DNA of 64,000 bases from Deltaproteobacteria bacterium (GTDB lineage Bacteria; Desulfobacterota; Desulfarculia; Desulfarculales; Desulfarculaceae), in NCBI GenBank assembly GCA_020444165.1, contig JAHLLK010000011.1, forward strand, positions 1 through 64,000, given 5' to 3'. Shown in pieces: positions 26,094 to 34,106 of the stretch. The notes below the pieces were generated by a model. That model was not told the DNA's origin. It saw only the letters and a program-made list of their open reading frames with translations, and searched no databases. Both the position numbers and the translations under genes were made by a program. Each line of letters opens with the position of its first letter. The first letter of the stretch is position 1.

Positions 26094-27032
26094 TCAACCC
26101 GCGGCGCGGGGGGAGAAGTACAACAACCACAGCCAAGTGCCGAGCCAGGCCAAGAGGACCCCGGCCGTGACCGGGTCGCGCCAGACCAGGCGGGCCGGGT
26201 CCTCCCCGGCCCGTCCCCGCTCCACCAGCCAAACATAACGCCCCAGGCCGGCCAGGACCAGCCCGGCCGAGAAGAGGCGGCCCCCGGCTGAGAGGCCCCG
26301 GCTGGTGGCGGAAAACGCCAGGTACAAGCCATAGCACAAAAAGCTGGCCCCGGCCGTGGCCCACAAGAGCCGCCGCAGGAGTTCGGGCCGGTAGGCGGCC
26401 AGGCTGGGGCGCTGGTCCGGCGGCCGGCCGGCCAGGGCGGTCAGCTCGGCCCGGCGCTTGCCCAGGGCCAACAACAGGGCCAGGGCCAGGGTGAGCCCCC
26501 ACAGCCAACCGGTCACCGGGGCCGGGGCGGCCAGGCCGCCGGCCGCCACCCGGAGCGAGAGGCCCAGGGCCAGGCAGAGCAAATCCCAGCCGGCCCGGTG
26601 CTTAAGCCACCAGCTATAGGCCAGGTTCAATACCAGGTAAGCGGCCAGGACCAGGGCCACCGCCGGCAGGAGCCAGGCCGCCAGGCCCAGGGCCGCCGCG
26701 GCCAGGCCCCCGGCCGCCGCCACGGCCAGGCCCGGGGCCAGCTCCCCGCTGGCCAGGGGGCGCCCGCGCTTCACCGGGTGCAGGCGGTCCCGGCCCAGGT
26801 CCGCCAGGTCGTTGCCCAGGTACACCGCGGCGGCGGCCAGGGTGAATAGCCCCGCGGCCAGGAGCGAGCGGGTCAGGGCCGCCTCCTGCCCCAGATGCCC
26901 GGCGAAGAATACCGGGCTCAAGACCAGGAGGCTCTTGGGCCATTGCCCCGGCCGGGCGGCCCGCACCAGCAGGCGCCAGGCGGCCGGGCCGGAGGGGAGC
27001 CCCGCGGCAGGCCGGCGGTTCAAATGCACCAA
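26094..27032 (-). CDS. UbiA-type prenyltransferase, DPPR-synthase-like
   Basis: The roughly 312-residue polytopic protein has the UbiA Asp-rich motif in the form NDLADLGRDRLHPVKRGRPL, which is the pattern of decaprenyl-phosphate phosphoribosyltransferase (UbiA-like, HPxKRxRP) rather than quinone prenyltransferases. The second Asp-rich region is less clear. The substrate is thus likely a polyprenyl phosphate and a sugar-phosphate donor; this is inference. TTG at 27032 (GAGGA 7 bases upstream) or the adjacent GTG at 27029 is the probable start; the open frame to 27086 has no ribosome-binding site. Downstream is the DUF362 gene. Confidence 0.8.
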   Translation of the reverse strand: MVHLNRRPAAGLPSGPAAWRLLVRAARPGQWPKSLLVLSPVFFAGHLGQEAALTRSLLAAGLFTLAAAAVYLGNDLADLGRDRLHPVKRGRPLASGELAPGLAVAAAGGLAAAALGLAAWLLPAVALVLAAYLVLNLAYSWWLKHRAGWDLLCLALGLSLRVAAGGLAAPAPVTGWLWGLTLALALLLALGKRRAELTALAGRPPDQRPSLAAYRPELLRRLLWATAGASFLCYGLYLAFSATSRGLSAGGRLFSAGLVLAGLGRYVWLVERGRAGEDPARLVWRDPVTAGVLLAWLGTWLWLLYFSPRAAG

Positions 27033-27149
27033 ATTACTATCCTCATTCAGGGTTGTCCCCAGCGCGCCCTCTGTGCAGGGCTCCACCAGGCCGGCAGGTC
27101 CGCTCCGGAGTGTGGCACGTAGCCCTGGTAGCGGTCAACGGCCGCGGCC

Positions 27150-27566
27150 GCATGCTGCGGCTCCCAATGCGGGTCAGGTCAGGTTGCCCTCCGAACTCAG
27201 CTCGCGCGCTCCCGAAGGTATCTTGACCCTTGAACTCTCCGCCCCGGGCGGCGTGCCGCCGCTGGCAATGCGTGTCGGGTCAGGTTGCCCTCCGTACTCA
27301 GTTCGCACGCTCCCGAAGGTATCCTGCCCCTTGAACTCTCCGCCCCGGGCCGCGTGCCGCGGCTGGCGTAGCGTGTCAGGTCAGGTTGCCCTCCGAACTC
27401 AGCTCGCGCGCTCCCGAAGGTATCTTGACCCTTGAACTCTCCGCCCCGGGCGGCGTGCCGCCGCTGCCAATGCGTGTCGGCCGCGTGGCCGCGGCTGGCA
27501 ATGCGTGTCGGGTCAGGTTGCCCTGCTCTCCAAACTCATTCGCTCCCGAAGTTAGGCTGACCGGTG
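27150..27566 (+). repeat. Dispersed ~100-bp repeat family, locus 2 (four copies)
   Basis: Four direct copies of a ~101-bp unit occur between the UbiA and protease genes. The landmark CAGGTTGCCCT starts at 27180, 27281, 27382 and 27514, so the period is exactly 101, 101 and then 132, the last interval containing a 31-base partial duplication. Each unit has the inverted motif GGGCGGCGTGCCGCC(GC), TGGCAATGCGTGTCGGGTCAGG, the core CTCGCGCGCTCCCGAAGG and TGAACTCTCCGCCCC. Sub-copies differ by few bases. No ORF is conserved in frame, because 101 is not a multiple of 3. Confidence 0.92.
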
Positions 27567-27706
27567 GGGACAGCATCGGGGCCGCGGCCCGGGAACCGGA
27601 GGGAATGGTCTAAAGAATTTACAAAAAAATCATTGGCTGGCCGCGCCAAGATAGTAAACTGGCGGGTGATAAGTTCATCCAAATTCCGTAGTTAAGGTGA
27701 CGTTTT

Positions 27707-28705
27707 ATGAAAATCCTGGCTTCTGCCCTCTTGGGTGCCCTGCTGTGTTTGGCCGCGGTGCCCGCCCAGGCCATCCAGCCCAACGATCCTTTGTTTCCCC
27801 AACAATGGGGCTTTGAAGCCGCCGGCATCACCGCGGCCTGGAACGACTCTTTCGGCGGCGTGCCCGAGGTGAAGGTGGCGGTCCTGGACAACGGCTGCGC
27901 CTATGACATAGCGGATTTCGCCGGCACGAACTTCGACCGGGCCATGGCCTGGGATTTCTACTACGACGATGGGGACGTCTACAACCCCAACGACCACGGC
28001 ACCCAGGTGACCGCGGTGTTGGCCCAGACCACGGACAATAACCTGGGCGCGGCCGGGGTGGCCTTCAACACCACCATCCTGCCGCTCAAGGTCACCTCGG
28101 ACGCCAAAAAGGGCCACACCTACGACATCAGCACCACGGCCATGGTCGAAGCCATTGATTACGCCGTGGACTGGGGCGCGGACATCATCAACATCTCCCT
28201 GGGCGCGGACGACGATCCAGCCCTGGAGGAGGCCTGCCAGCGGGCCTACGACGCCGGGGTCCTGGTGGTGTGCGCGGCCGGCAACGGCAGCAATTCCGAG
28301 GAAAACCAGGACTTTATCCCGCCTCAGGCCCCGGCCCTCTACGCCACCACCCTGACCGTGGCCAACCTCCTGGGTTACAAGCAGCTCGAGGTGCACTCCC
28401 AGGTGGCCTGGGACGAAGGCGGCCCGGGAGTCTGCGCGCCGGGCACCCTCATCACCCAAGAGACCCAGTACGGCGCCGAGACCTACACCGGCACCTCCAT
28501 GGCCACCCCCCTGGTGAGCGGGGGAGCGGCCCTGCTCCTTTCCGCCGCCCTGGATCGGGGCCTGGATTTGCCCGAGGGCCCGGCCCGGGTGGAGTGGCTG
28601 CTCTCCCTCTTGTTCGGCAGCGCCGAGGACCTGGGCCCGGTGGGCGTGGACCACATGTATGGCTGGGGCATGGTGCACATCGACCGGGCCATGGACCTGC
28701 TGTAG
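27707..28705 (+). CDS. Secreted subtilisin-like serine protease (S8)
   Basis: The 332-residue protein has a signal peptide (cleaved near AQA, residue 22) and a compact S8 domain. Catalytic residues are all present: Asp61 in VAVLDNG, His97 in NDHGTQV, Ser264 in TGTSMATP, and the oxyanion Asn in CAAGNGS. The Asp-Asn-Gly form at the first site is a variant of the common Asp-Thr/Ser-Gly. There is no obvious I9 inhibitor prodomain; the mature start is about 40 residues before the Asp. ATG at 27707 has AAGGTG upstream. It stands alone, with a terminator at 28739. Confidence 0.93.
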   Translation: MKILASALLGALLCLAAVPAQAIQPNDPLFPQQWGFEAAGITAAWNDSFGGVPEVKVAVLDNGCAYDIADFAGTNFDRAMAWDFYYDDGDVYNPNDHGTQVTAVLAQTTDNNLGAAGVAFNTTILPLKVTSDAKKGHTYDISTTAMVEAIDYAVDWGADIINISLGADDDPALEEACQRAYDAGVLVVCAAGNGSNSEENQDFIPPQAPALYATTLTVANLLGYKQLEVHSQVAWDEGGPGVCAPGTLITQETQYGAETYTGTSMATPLVSGGAALLLSAALDRGLDLPEGPARVEWLLSLLFGSAEDLGPVGVDHMYGWGMVHIDRAMDLL

Positions 28706-28738
28706 GCGCGCGCCACCGCGGCCGCCCGGCCGGGTGGA

Positions 28739-28777
28739 CCAGGCCGTCTCCCCCCAGGGAGGCGGCCCGGTTTTTTT
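28739..28777 (+). terminator. Intrinsic terminator after the S8 protease
   Basis: A GC stem (CCAGGCCGTCTCC pairing with GGGAGGCGGCCCGG, one mismatch and one wobble) is followed by seven T. A related second stem (GGCCGTCTCC with GGGAGGCGGCC) occurs 78 bases further, before the MarC gene end, so the pair may act in both directions. Confidence 0.85.
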
Positions 28778-28861
28778 AGGCGGCGGGCCGGAGTGGGGCA
28801 GGGCGGACCGGGCCGTCTCCTCCCTGGCCAAGCGGGAGGCGGCCTTTGGCCCGCCGGGGGC

Positions 28862-29479
28862 TCAGCCGCCCACCAACAGGCGCAGGCTCACCAGGCCGTG
28901 CAGCACCATCTCCACGGCCAGGGAGGCCAAAAGCATGCCCGTGACCCGGATCACGATGGCCTCGCCGTTGTAGCCCAGGACCCGGTGGATGCGGTGGGCG
29001 GCCAGCATGAGCAGCAGGGTGACCCCCAGGATCCCCAGCATCAACCCGGCGGTGGCCGCCTGGGTGGTGATGTCGAAGAGATCGTTGTCGGTCAGGAGCA
29101 CCACGGCCATGATGGCCCCCGGGCTGGCGATGGAGGGGATGGCCAGGGGAAACACCGCGGGATCGTGGCCCGCCTCGGTCTGGGCCGGGGTGGTTTGCCC
29201 GGCCGAACCGAAGATCATTTGCAGGCCGAACAAGAAAAGGATGATGCCGCCGGCCACCTGGAAGGAGCCCAGGCGGATGTCCAGGTAGGTCATGACCACT
29301 TGGCCGCCCACGATGAAGCCCAGCAGCACCCCGCCGGCGTAAAATGCCGCTTTCCAGGCGGTTTTCCGCTTCTGCTGGCGGTTCATGTGGCTGGTCACCG
29401 CCAGGAACAGCGGCAGGGTGCCAATGGGGTCCAGGGTGGCCCAGAGGATGATGAAGTCGCGGGATAGCTTTTCGAGCAT
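28862..29479 (-). CDS. MarC-family integral membrane protein
   Basis: The 205-residue UPF0056/MarC protein has six predicted helices. Characteristic stretches include 'ILWATLDPIGTLPLFLA' in helix 1, 'ILFLFGLQMIFG' in helix 3, and 'FPLAIPSIASPGAIMAVV' leading to helix 4. Related proteins were once linked to multiple antibiotic resistance, but that link was not supported and the transported substrate is unknown. ATG at 29479 begins at the first helix. The gene lies alone on the minus strand. Confidence 0.9.
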   Translation of the reverse strand: MLEKLSRDFIILWATLDPIGTLPLFLAVTSHMNRQQKRKTAWKAAFYAGGVLLGFIVGGQVVMTYLDIRLGSFQVAGGIILFLFGLQMIFGSAGQTTPAQTEAGHDPAVFPLAIPSIASPGAIMAVVLLTDNDLFDITTQAATAGLMLGILGVTLLLMLAAHRIHRVLGYNGEAIVIRVTGMLLASLAVEMVLHGLVSLRLLVGG

Positions 29480-29585
29480 GGTGGGGGGTTATCCCAAAAG
29501 GGTTGTACGGGGCGCGGCCGGACCGCGGGGGGAAACGCCGGACCATTGTCCGCTACGGCCGGGATTTCGGCAAGACCCCGGGGGC

Positions 29586-30326
29586 TTACCGCACCGCAAA
29601 GAGCTGGTTGTGCCGGGACAGGCGGTTGAGGCACAGTTGCATGACCCCCGGGGCCACCAGACCCTGCTCCACGAAGAAGGCCCCCAACAGAGGCTGCAGC
29701 TTGGCCTGGCGCAGCAGGATGGTGCGGACCCAGAAATCCTTGATCAGGCCCAGGCGGATGGCGCACTCGCCGATTCTCTCCCCGAACTCCCGCGCGCCCA
29801 GGAGGGTTTCCAGATCCAGGGGGCTCAACAGGTGCCATTCCAGGGCGATGCGCCCGAAAACCGGGCGCCGGCCTTTTTGCCAGACCAAGGAGGCCATGAG
29901 GTCCTGCCAGGAGACCCGGCCGGTGTAATAGAGGTACTCCCCGATGCGTAAACGTCGGTGGGGCACGCCACCGACGTGAAAACGCGGGGCCGTGGCGGCG
30001 GCGGCGGCGGGCCGGGCCGGCCGCGGGGCCGGCCGCGGGCGCGGGCAGTCCCGGCCGGGCGGCGGCAAAAGGGGCCGCTCCTTCAAGGACTGGGTCAGGC
30101 GTTCATAGGCCCAGACCACCCGGCGGAACCCCTCGTGCAACAGCTCCTCGTCCAGGCCCAGGACTTGGGCCCGGTCGGGGTGGGTTTCCAGGGCCCGGCT
30201 CCGAAAAGCCGCCTTGAGGCCGTCCTCTTGCAGGATGGCCAGGAATCCCGGAGTGACCTGGACCTGGGGCCCGAAAAGAATGCCCACGGCCTCGGTCAGG
30301 GTGGCGTTGACGGGTTCGAGAAACAT
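29586..30326 (-). CDS. J-domain protein with MshEN/GspE-N-like repeats
   Basis: The 246-residue protein starts with a short J domain whose HPD triad is residues 49-51 (ETHPDRA); it can thus stimulate a DnaK/Hsp70 ATPase. A Pro/Ala/Arg-rich linker (about 90-125) leads to four repeats of the type 'RIGEYLYYTGRVSWQDLMASL', 'FGRIALEWHLLSPLDLETLL', 'RIGECAIRLGLIKDFW' and 'LLGAFFVEQGLVAPG'. These resemble the MshEN/GspE-N fold known to bind cyclic di-GMP in some ATPases. The ATG has GAGG 9 bases upstream. The partner chaperone and client are not encoded here. Confidence 0.8.
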   Translation of the reverse strand: MFLEPVNATLTEAVGILFGPQVQVTPGFLAILQEDGLKAAFRSRALETHPDRAQVLGLDEELLHEGFRRVVWAYERLTQSLKERPLLPPPGRDCPRPRPAPRPARPAAAAATAPRFHVGGVPHRRLRIGEYLYYTGRVSWQDLMASLVWQKGRRPVFGRIALEWHLLSPLDLETLLGAREFGERIGECAIRLGLIKDFWVRTILLRQAKLQPLLGAFFVEQGLVAPGVMQLCLNRLSRHNQLFAVR

Positions 30327-30354
30327 CTAGTACAACCTCACGTTCTAGCTTGAA

Positions 30355-30384
30355 AATATAGACATGCCCCGTGCCGGGTGTCAA
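30355..30384 (-). promoter_or_regulatory. Sigma-70 promoter of the J-domain gene
   Basis: On the minus strand TTGACA (30379-30384) is separated by 18 bases from TATATT (30355-30360). The predicted transcript starts near 30348, giving a leader of about 20 bases before the ATG at 30326. Confidence 0.8.
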
Positions 30385-30476
30385 GTTGGGCAGGAGGTGG
30401 GGCCCAGGAATGTGGCTCAAGGGGCCGGGTTTCTGCGCAAGGCGGCTCGGGGCCCCGGCCCGGGAGCGGGAGAAGC

Positions 30477-30896
30477 ATGGAACGACAAGCAGCCAAAGAA
30501 GCTTTGGTGGCAATTTTGCGACAAGCCCGGCAGAGCCAGGGGGTTTTCGGCCGGCTCACGGCGGAGCAACTGGCCGAGCCCCTGGGCCTGGACCCGGCCC
30601 TGGTCCGGGCCTTGGCCGCCGAGCTGGCCGCCCGGGGCCTGGTGGTGCCAGGGGAGCCGGCCGGGGAGGAGCCCGCCTGGACGGTCCCGGAGCCCGCGCC
30701 GGCCCCGGCGGAGGACCCGGCGCGGGCTCCCGGCGGGGAGGCGGGGGACCTGCTCCGCCGCCTGGCCCGGCTGGTGGGCCAGGCCCCCGGGGCCGACCCG
30801 GCCGCGCGGCAACGCTGGCAGCGGACGGTGCGGGAGTGGCAGGAGCACCCCGGCCTGGCCCGAGCGATCGCCCTGCTATGGTCCCGGACGGATTGA
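30477..30896 (+). CDS. Small protein with possible winged-helix N-terminus
   Basis: The 139-residue protein has an N-terminal helix-turn-helix-like stretch (about 8-52, 'LTAEQLAEPLGLDPALVRALAAELAARGLV') followed by a Pro/Ala/Glu linker and a helical C-terminus ('WQRTVREWQEHPGLARAIALL'). I do not recognise the family. ATG at 30477 has GGAG close upstream; the reading frame extends to 30378 but without a ribosome-binding site. Two other plus frames are open across the same bases, so frame choice rests on the Shine-Dalgarno and the HTH-like pattern. It diverges from the J-domain gene. Confidence 0.55.
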   Translation: MERQAAKEALVAILRQARQSQGVFGRLTAEQLAEPLGLDPALVRALAAELAARGLVVPGEPAGEEPAWTVPEPAPAPAEDPARAPGGEAGDLLRRLARLVGQAPGADPAARQRWQRTVREWQEHPGLARAIALLWSRTD

Positions 30897-31052
30897 ATCG
30901 GCCGATAGCAGGGGGATAACTTTGTGAATTGGTGGAATTTGCCCGGCGCCCGCCAGGAGGCCAGCCATTTGTAATGCGCCCGGCCATGGGCTATACTAAC
31001 CACCATTCCTAGAGGTGTTTTTCCAAGGACCCGGCAGGGGAAGGGGCAACCC

Positions 31053-31766
31053 ATGCGTACGTCCTGGCAGGTGTTGATGGTGGTGGGTTTGGCCCTGGGA
31101 CTGGCGGTGGAGCCCGGGGCGTCGGCCCGGGCCGGGGATCCGGGGCCCGAGGTGGCCTTGTGGAGCCAGGCGGCGGGATTCCTGGCGTCCGGTGACGAGA
31201 TCAAGGCCTGCCGGGTGGCCGGCAAACTGAACAAATATCTCGAGACCCCCACTTTCGCGACGGCCAGGCAGGCCCTGTTGACCCACGGGCTGTCCATTGA
31301 GGACTGCCTGGGCTCCTGCACCATGAAGCGCATCATCGCCCTGCAAAGCCAAGTGGAGGCCACCCGGGGCGGCACCCTGCCCAAGCCGGGGCCCCGGCCG
31401 GACCACTTGGACTGCTGGGGCAAGCCCTTGCAGGTGGAATTGGTTACGCGGCCCGGCTTTGTCTACGTGGTGCGCTCCGCCGGCCCGGACAAGAAGTACA
31501 TGACCGGCGACGACTACGCGGTGGACATGCGGGAATCCGGGCTCAAGGCCGTGGACCGGGGCCTGGGCATGCGCGACGTCACGGACCAGGACCAGGGCCA
31601 GGCCGGGGCGACCAATGAAGATCCCGCCCGCGACGCGGGGCGGAAAAGCATGTACTCCCGGACCCCGCCCAAGGACCCCGTTCCCGCGGTCAGCGGGAGC
31701 AGCAGCCAGTCCGGCAGCGGAGTCAAGGAAGAAGAAGTAACCCTGGATAAGCTTTTAAAGCAATAA
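31053..31766 (+). CDS. Exported protein with GspG-like C-terminal motif, unknown function
   Basis: The 237-residue protein starts with a signal peptide (MRTSWQVLMVVGLALGLAV). Residues about 110-155 contain 'DHLDCWGKPLQVELV' and 'VRSAGPDKKYMTGDDY', which look like the C-terminal part of major pseudopilins (DxWGxP and a Ca-binding GPD loop), but no N-terminal pilin helix with Glu5 exists. A disordered Ser/Gly-rich tail (about 190-230) follows. ATG at 31053 has AAGGGG 7 bases upstream. Function is unknown; a pseudopilin-derived periplasmic module is one reading. Confidence 0.7.
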   Translation: MRTSWQVLMVVGLALGLAVEPGASARAGDPGPEVALWSQAAGFLASGDEIKACRVAGKLNKYLETPTFATARQALLTHGLSIEDCLGSCTMKRIIALQSQVEATRGGTLPKPGPRPDHLDCWGKPLQVELVTRPGFVYVVRSAGPDKKYMTGDDYAVDMRESGLKAVDRGLGMRDVTDQDQGQAGATNEDPARDAGRKSMYSRTPPKDPVPAVSGSSSQSGSGVKEEEVTLDKLLKQ

Positions 31767-32187
31767 CAAGGTGTTACCGGCCGGCCTGCCGGGGCGGGGC
31801 TGAACCCGCCCGGCGGCGCGGGCTAGTTTTTGACAATCGACCCTATTTACCTCTATGGTAGGTAGACGCCGAATTCCTGCGGGCCGCCCTTGGCCCGTGG
31901 CGAGCGACCCGCCGGCAGCCCGGCTCTACGCTTTTCCCTTGCCCTGGGTGGAAAGAGCGTGCAAGGTTCTTTGCGGCCGGCAAGGTAAGGTTCCGGAGTA
32001 GACAATTTATGGCCGCCGGCGTCTCCGGACGCGGGCCGCCGCGGTCCCGGCCCAGGTCGGTCAGCCGGCAGCGGAACGGGTCCTGCCCCCCCGATCACGC
32101 GGTCCCGTCTACCGACCGCCCGGCGGAGGGCTTTATCGCCTTCCCCTGGTAACTAGCGAATATATTTGGACAGCGGAGTAAATCCAG
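31767..32187 (+). promoter_or_regulatory. motA upstream region with a candidate promoter
   Basis: About 420 bases without a gene. TTGACA at 31830-31835 is followed after 18 bases by TATGGT (31854-31859), a weak sigma-70 pair. If it is used, motA has a leader of about 320 bases, containing a GC-rich hairpin-forming segment (about 31905-32060). I did not recognise a riboswitch class in it. A flagellar sigma-28 box was not found. Confidence 0.45.
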
Positions 32188-32985
32188 GTGGATCTGGGCA
32201 CTATTATTGGCATCGTGGTGGGCTTGGTCCTAGTGGTCGCGAGCATCCTGCTCAATGGCTCCATCATTGCATTTCTTGATCCTGCTTCCTTCATGATCGT
32301 GGTTGGGGGCACCTTTGCGGCCACCCTGGTGGCCTTTCCCATCAAATCCGTGATGACCGCGATCAAAAGCTCGGCCCAGATTTTCTTCCAATCGCGCATC
32401 GACCATCTGGGCACGGTGCGGTTGTTGTTGCAGGCCGCGGACGTGGTGCGCCGGGAGGGCCCCCTGGGGGCGGAGAAGCTCAAGGGCTCGAGTTCCTTCA
32501 TGCAGACCGCTTTCGAGCTGGTGGCCGACGGTCACGACGCGGACCATATCCAGGCCGTGCTGGAGATCGAGATGGAGGCCACCATCTCACGCCAGGCCGA
32601 GATCATCAAGATTTTGGACAAGATGGCCGAGTTGGCTCCCGCCTGGGGCATGATCGGCACCCTCATCGGCCTGGTCATCATGCTCTTGAACCTGGACGAC
32701 CCCAGCTCCATTGGGCCGGCCATGGCCGTGGCCCTGTTGACCACCTTCTACGGAGCCCTCTGGGCCAACCTCTTGCTCTCGCCCAGCGCGGCCAAGCTGG
32801 AGGAGCGCGGCCAGAAGGAAGCTCACGACTACCGCTTGATCCTGGAAGGCGCCCTGGGCATGGCCCGCACGGAAAACCCCCGCGCCATCCAGCAGCGGCT
32901 GTTGGGTTTCATGCCGCCCCAGGACCGGGCCGATCTGCAGGCCAAAGCCATGGCCGGCGGTAAGGTCGAGAAAAAGAAAGCCTGA
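32188..32985 (+). CDS. motA: Flagellar motor stator protein MotA
   Basis: The 265-residue inner-membrane protein has four membrane helices: two at the start ('IIGIVVGLVLVVASILL' and 'SFMIVVGGTFAATLVAF'), a cytoplasmic loop, and two near the end ('WGMIGTLIGLVIMLL' and 'MAVALLTTFYGALWANLLL'). The cytoplasmic loop carries charged residues that contact FliG. GTG at 32188 is preceded by GGAG at 9 bases. MotA and MotB form the ion-conducting stator. motB begins 2 bases after the motA stop. Confidence 0.94.
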   Translation: MDLGTIIGIVVGLVLVVASILLNGSIIAFLDPASFMIVVGGTFAATLVAFPIKSVMTAIKSSAQIFFQSRIDHLGTVRLLLQAADVVRREGPLGAEKLKGSSSFMQTAFELVADGHDADHIQAVLEIEMEATISRQAEIIKILDKMAELAPAWGMIGTLIGLVIMLLNLDDPSSIGPAMAVALLTTFYGALWANLLLSPSAAKLEERGQKEAHDYRLILEGALGMARTENPRAIQQRLLGFMPPQDRADLQAKAMAGGKVEKKKA

Positions 32986-32987
32986 CC

Positions 32988-33746
32988 ATGGCGGATAAAC
33001 CGGTCATCAAAAAAGGCCTTCCACCCTGGATGGCCACCTTCTCGGACATGTGCACGCTTCTTTTGACCTTTTTCGTGCTGTTGCTCACCTTTGCCAACCT
33101 GGATCTGCAGAAGTTCAAGGACACCCTGGGCTCGGTGCGCATGGCCTTTGGGGTGCAGATGGAGCAGGTCGGCCAGTTCCAGGCCATCCAGGCCAACAAG
33201 CCGGCCGAGTCCACCCCCTATCGCTACCAGACCATGCCCAACGCCAGCATGGACGACACCGCCCGCCAGGAGGCCCTGGCCGAGGAGATGGCCAGCCAGG
33301 TGCGGACCATGGTGAACGACGCCAAGCTGGGCGACCAGGTGGAGATCTCCTCCGGGCCCGACGGGGTGCGCATGCGGGTCAAGGGCCAGCTGCTGTTCGA
33401 CGCGGCCCAGGCCGACGTGCGCCAGCGGGCCGAACGCCTCCTCAAAGGGGTGGCCGAGGTGATGCGGCGGTATCAATTCTACCTCACCCTGGAAGGCCAC
33501 ACCGATTCCGTGCCCATCAAAACCTCGCAGTTCCCCTCCAACTGGGAGCTGTCCGCCTCCCGCGCCGCCGCGGTCTTGCGCACCCTGGTGTCCCTGGGGG
33601 TGCCGGCCGACCGCATGGCCGCGGTGGGCTATGCCGACAACTACCCCATCGCCAGCAACTCCAGCGATGGCGGGCGCGGCAAAAACCGCCGGGTGGAGTT
33701 CGTTTTCACCAAGGATCCCCTGCGGGGCAACACCAAGAAGCGCTAG
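32988..33746 (+). CDS. motB: Flagellar motor stator protein MotB
   Basis: The 252-residue protein has a single membrane helix with the ion-binding Asp (FSDMCTLLLTFFVLLLTFA, Asp about 20), a plug/linker segment, and a C-terminal OmpA-like peptidoglycan-binding domain (about 125-240, 'LEGHTDSVPI' and 'RGKNRRVEFVF'). It anchors the stator to the cell wall. The Leu/Phe-rich helix without Tyr/Ser near the Asp is more like H+-driven than Na+-driven stators, but this cannot be settled by eye. Confidence 0.95.
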   Translation: MADKPVIKKGLPPWMATFSDMCTLLLTFFVLLLTFANLDLQKFKDTLGSVRMAFGVQMEQVGQFQAIQANKPAESTPYRYQTMPNASMDDTARQEALAEEMASQVRTMVNDAKLGDQVEISSGPDGVRMRVKGQLLFDAAQADVRQRAERLLKGVAEVMRRYQFYLTLEGHTDSVPIKTSQFPSNWELSASRAAAVLRTLVSLGVPADRMAAVGYADNYPIASNSSDGGRGKNRRVEFVFTKDPLRGNTKKR

Positions 33747-33907
33747 CCGCGGCTGAGGCCGGCCGGGCTCCGTCTCCCGCGGCAACCGCGGGGCGGGGCC
33801 AGGTGCGGCCCACCGGGGGGTGGCGCGGCGCGCCAGGCGAACTTATCATAATAATAACCAGTACGAATTGTCTGAAGCTTTCCCCTGGCCAAGCGTGAGG
33901 AGACGGC

Positions 33908-34066
33908 ATGAAGAAGTATGAGTGTCCCTGTGGCTATGTTTACGATCCCCAGGAAGGGGACTACGAGCACGGCATTCCCCCTGGCACGGCCTTCGAGGAC
34001 CTGCCGGAGGACTGGGTCTGCCCCAAGTGCGGAGCGGAAAAGCAGTACTTCGAGGAAATGAGCTGA
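33908..34066 (+). CDS. Rubredoxin
   Basis: A 52-residue one-iron electron carrier. It has GYVYDP, '[17 protein letters not shown]' and the aromatic core of rubredoxins. The C-terminal iron knuckle is regular (Cys38-x2-Cys41). The N-terminal one reads Cys6-Pro-Cys8-Gly instead of the common Cys-x2-Cys-Gly, one residue shorter. ATG has GAGGAG 5 bases upstream. Such proteins serve rubredoxin:oxygen or superoxide reductases in anaerobes, but no partner is adjacent. Confidence 0.92.
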   Translation: MKKYECPCGYVYDPQEGDYEHGIPPGTAFEDLPEDWVCPKCGAEKQYFEEMS

Positions 34067-34106
34067 ACCCCGCCCCGCCCCGGGACGCCGGTGCCCGGGG
34101 CGGGGG

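Noticed and set aside
27150..27566. Integron attC or tRNA-like array
   Set aside because: No core-site pair (RYYYAAC/GTTRRRY) at the unit ends, no integrase gene, and no cloverleaf could be drawn.
31860..32187. c-di-GMP riboswitch before motA
   Set aside because: I found neither the conserved GEMM receptor pattern nor a matching pairing; the long leader is only GC-rich.
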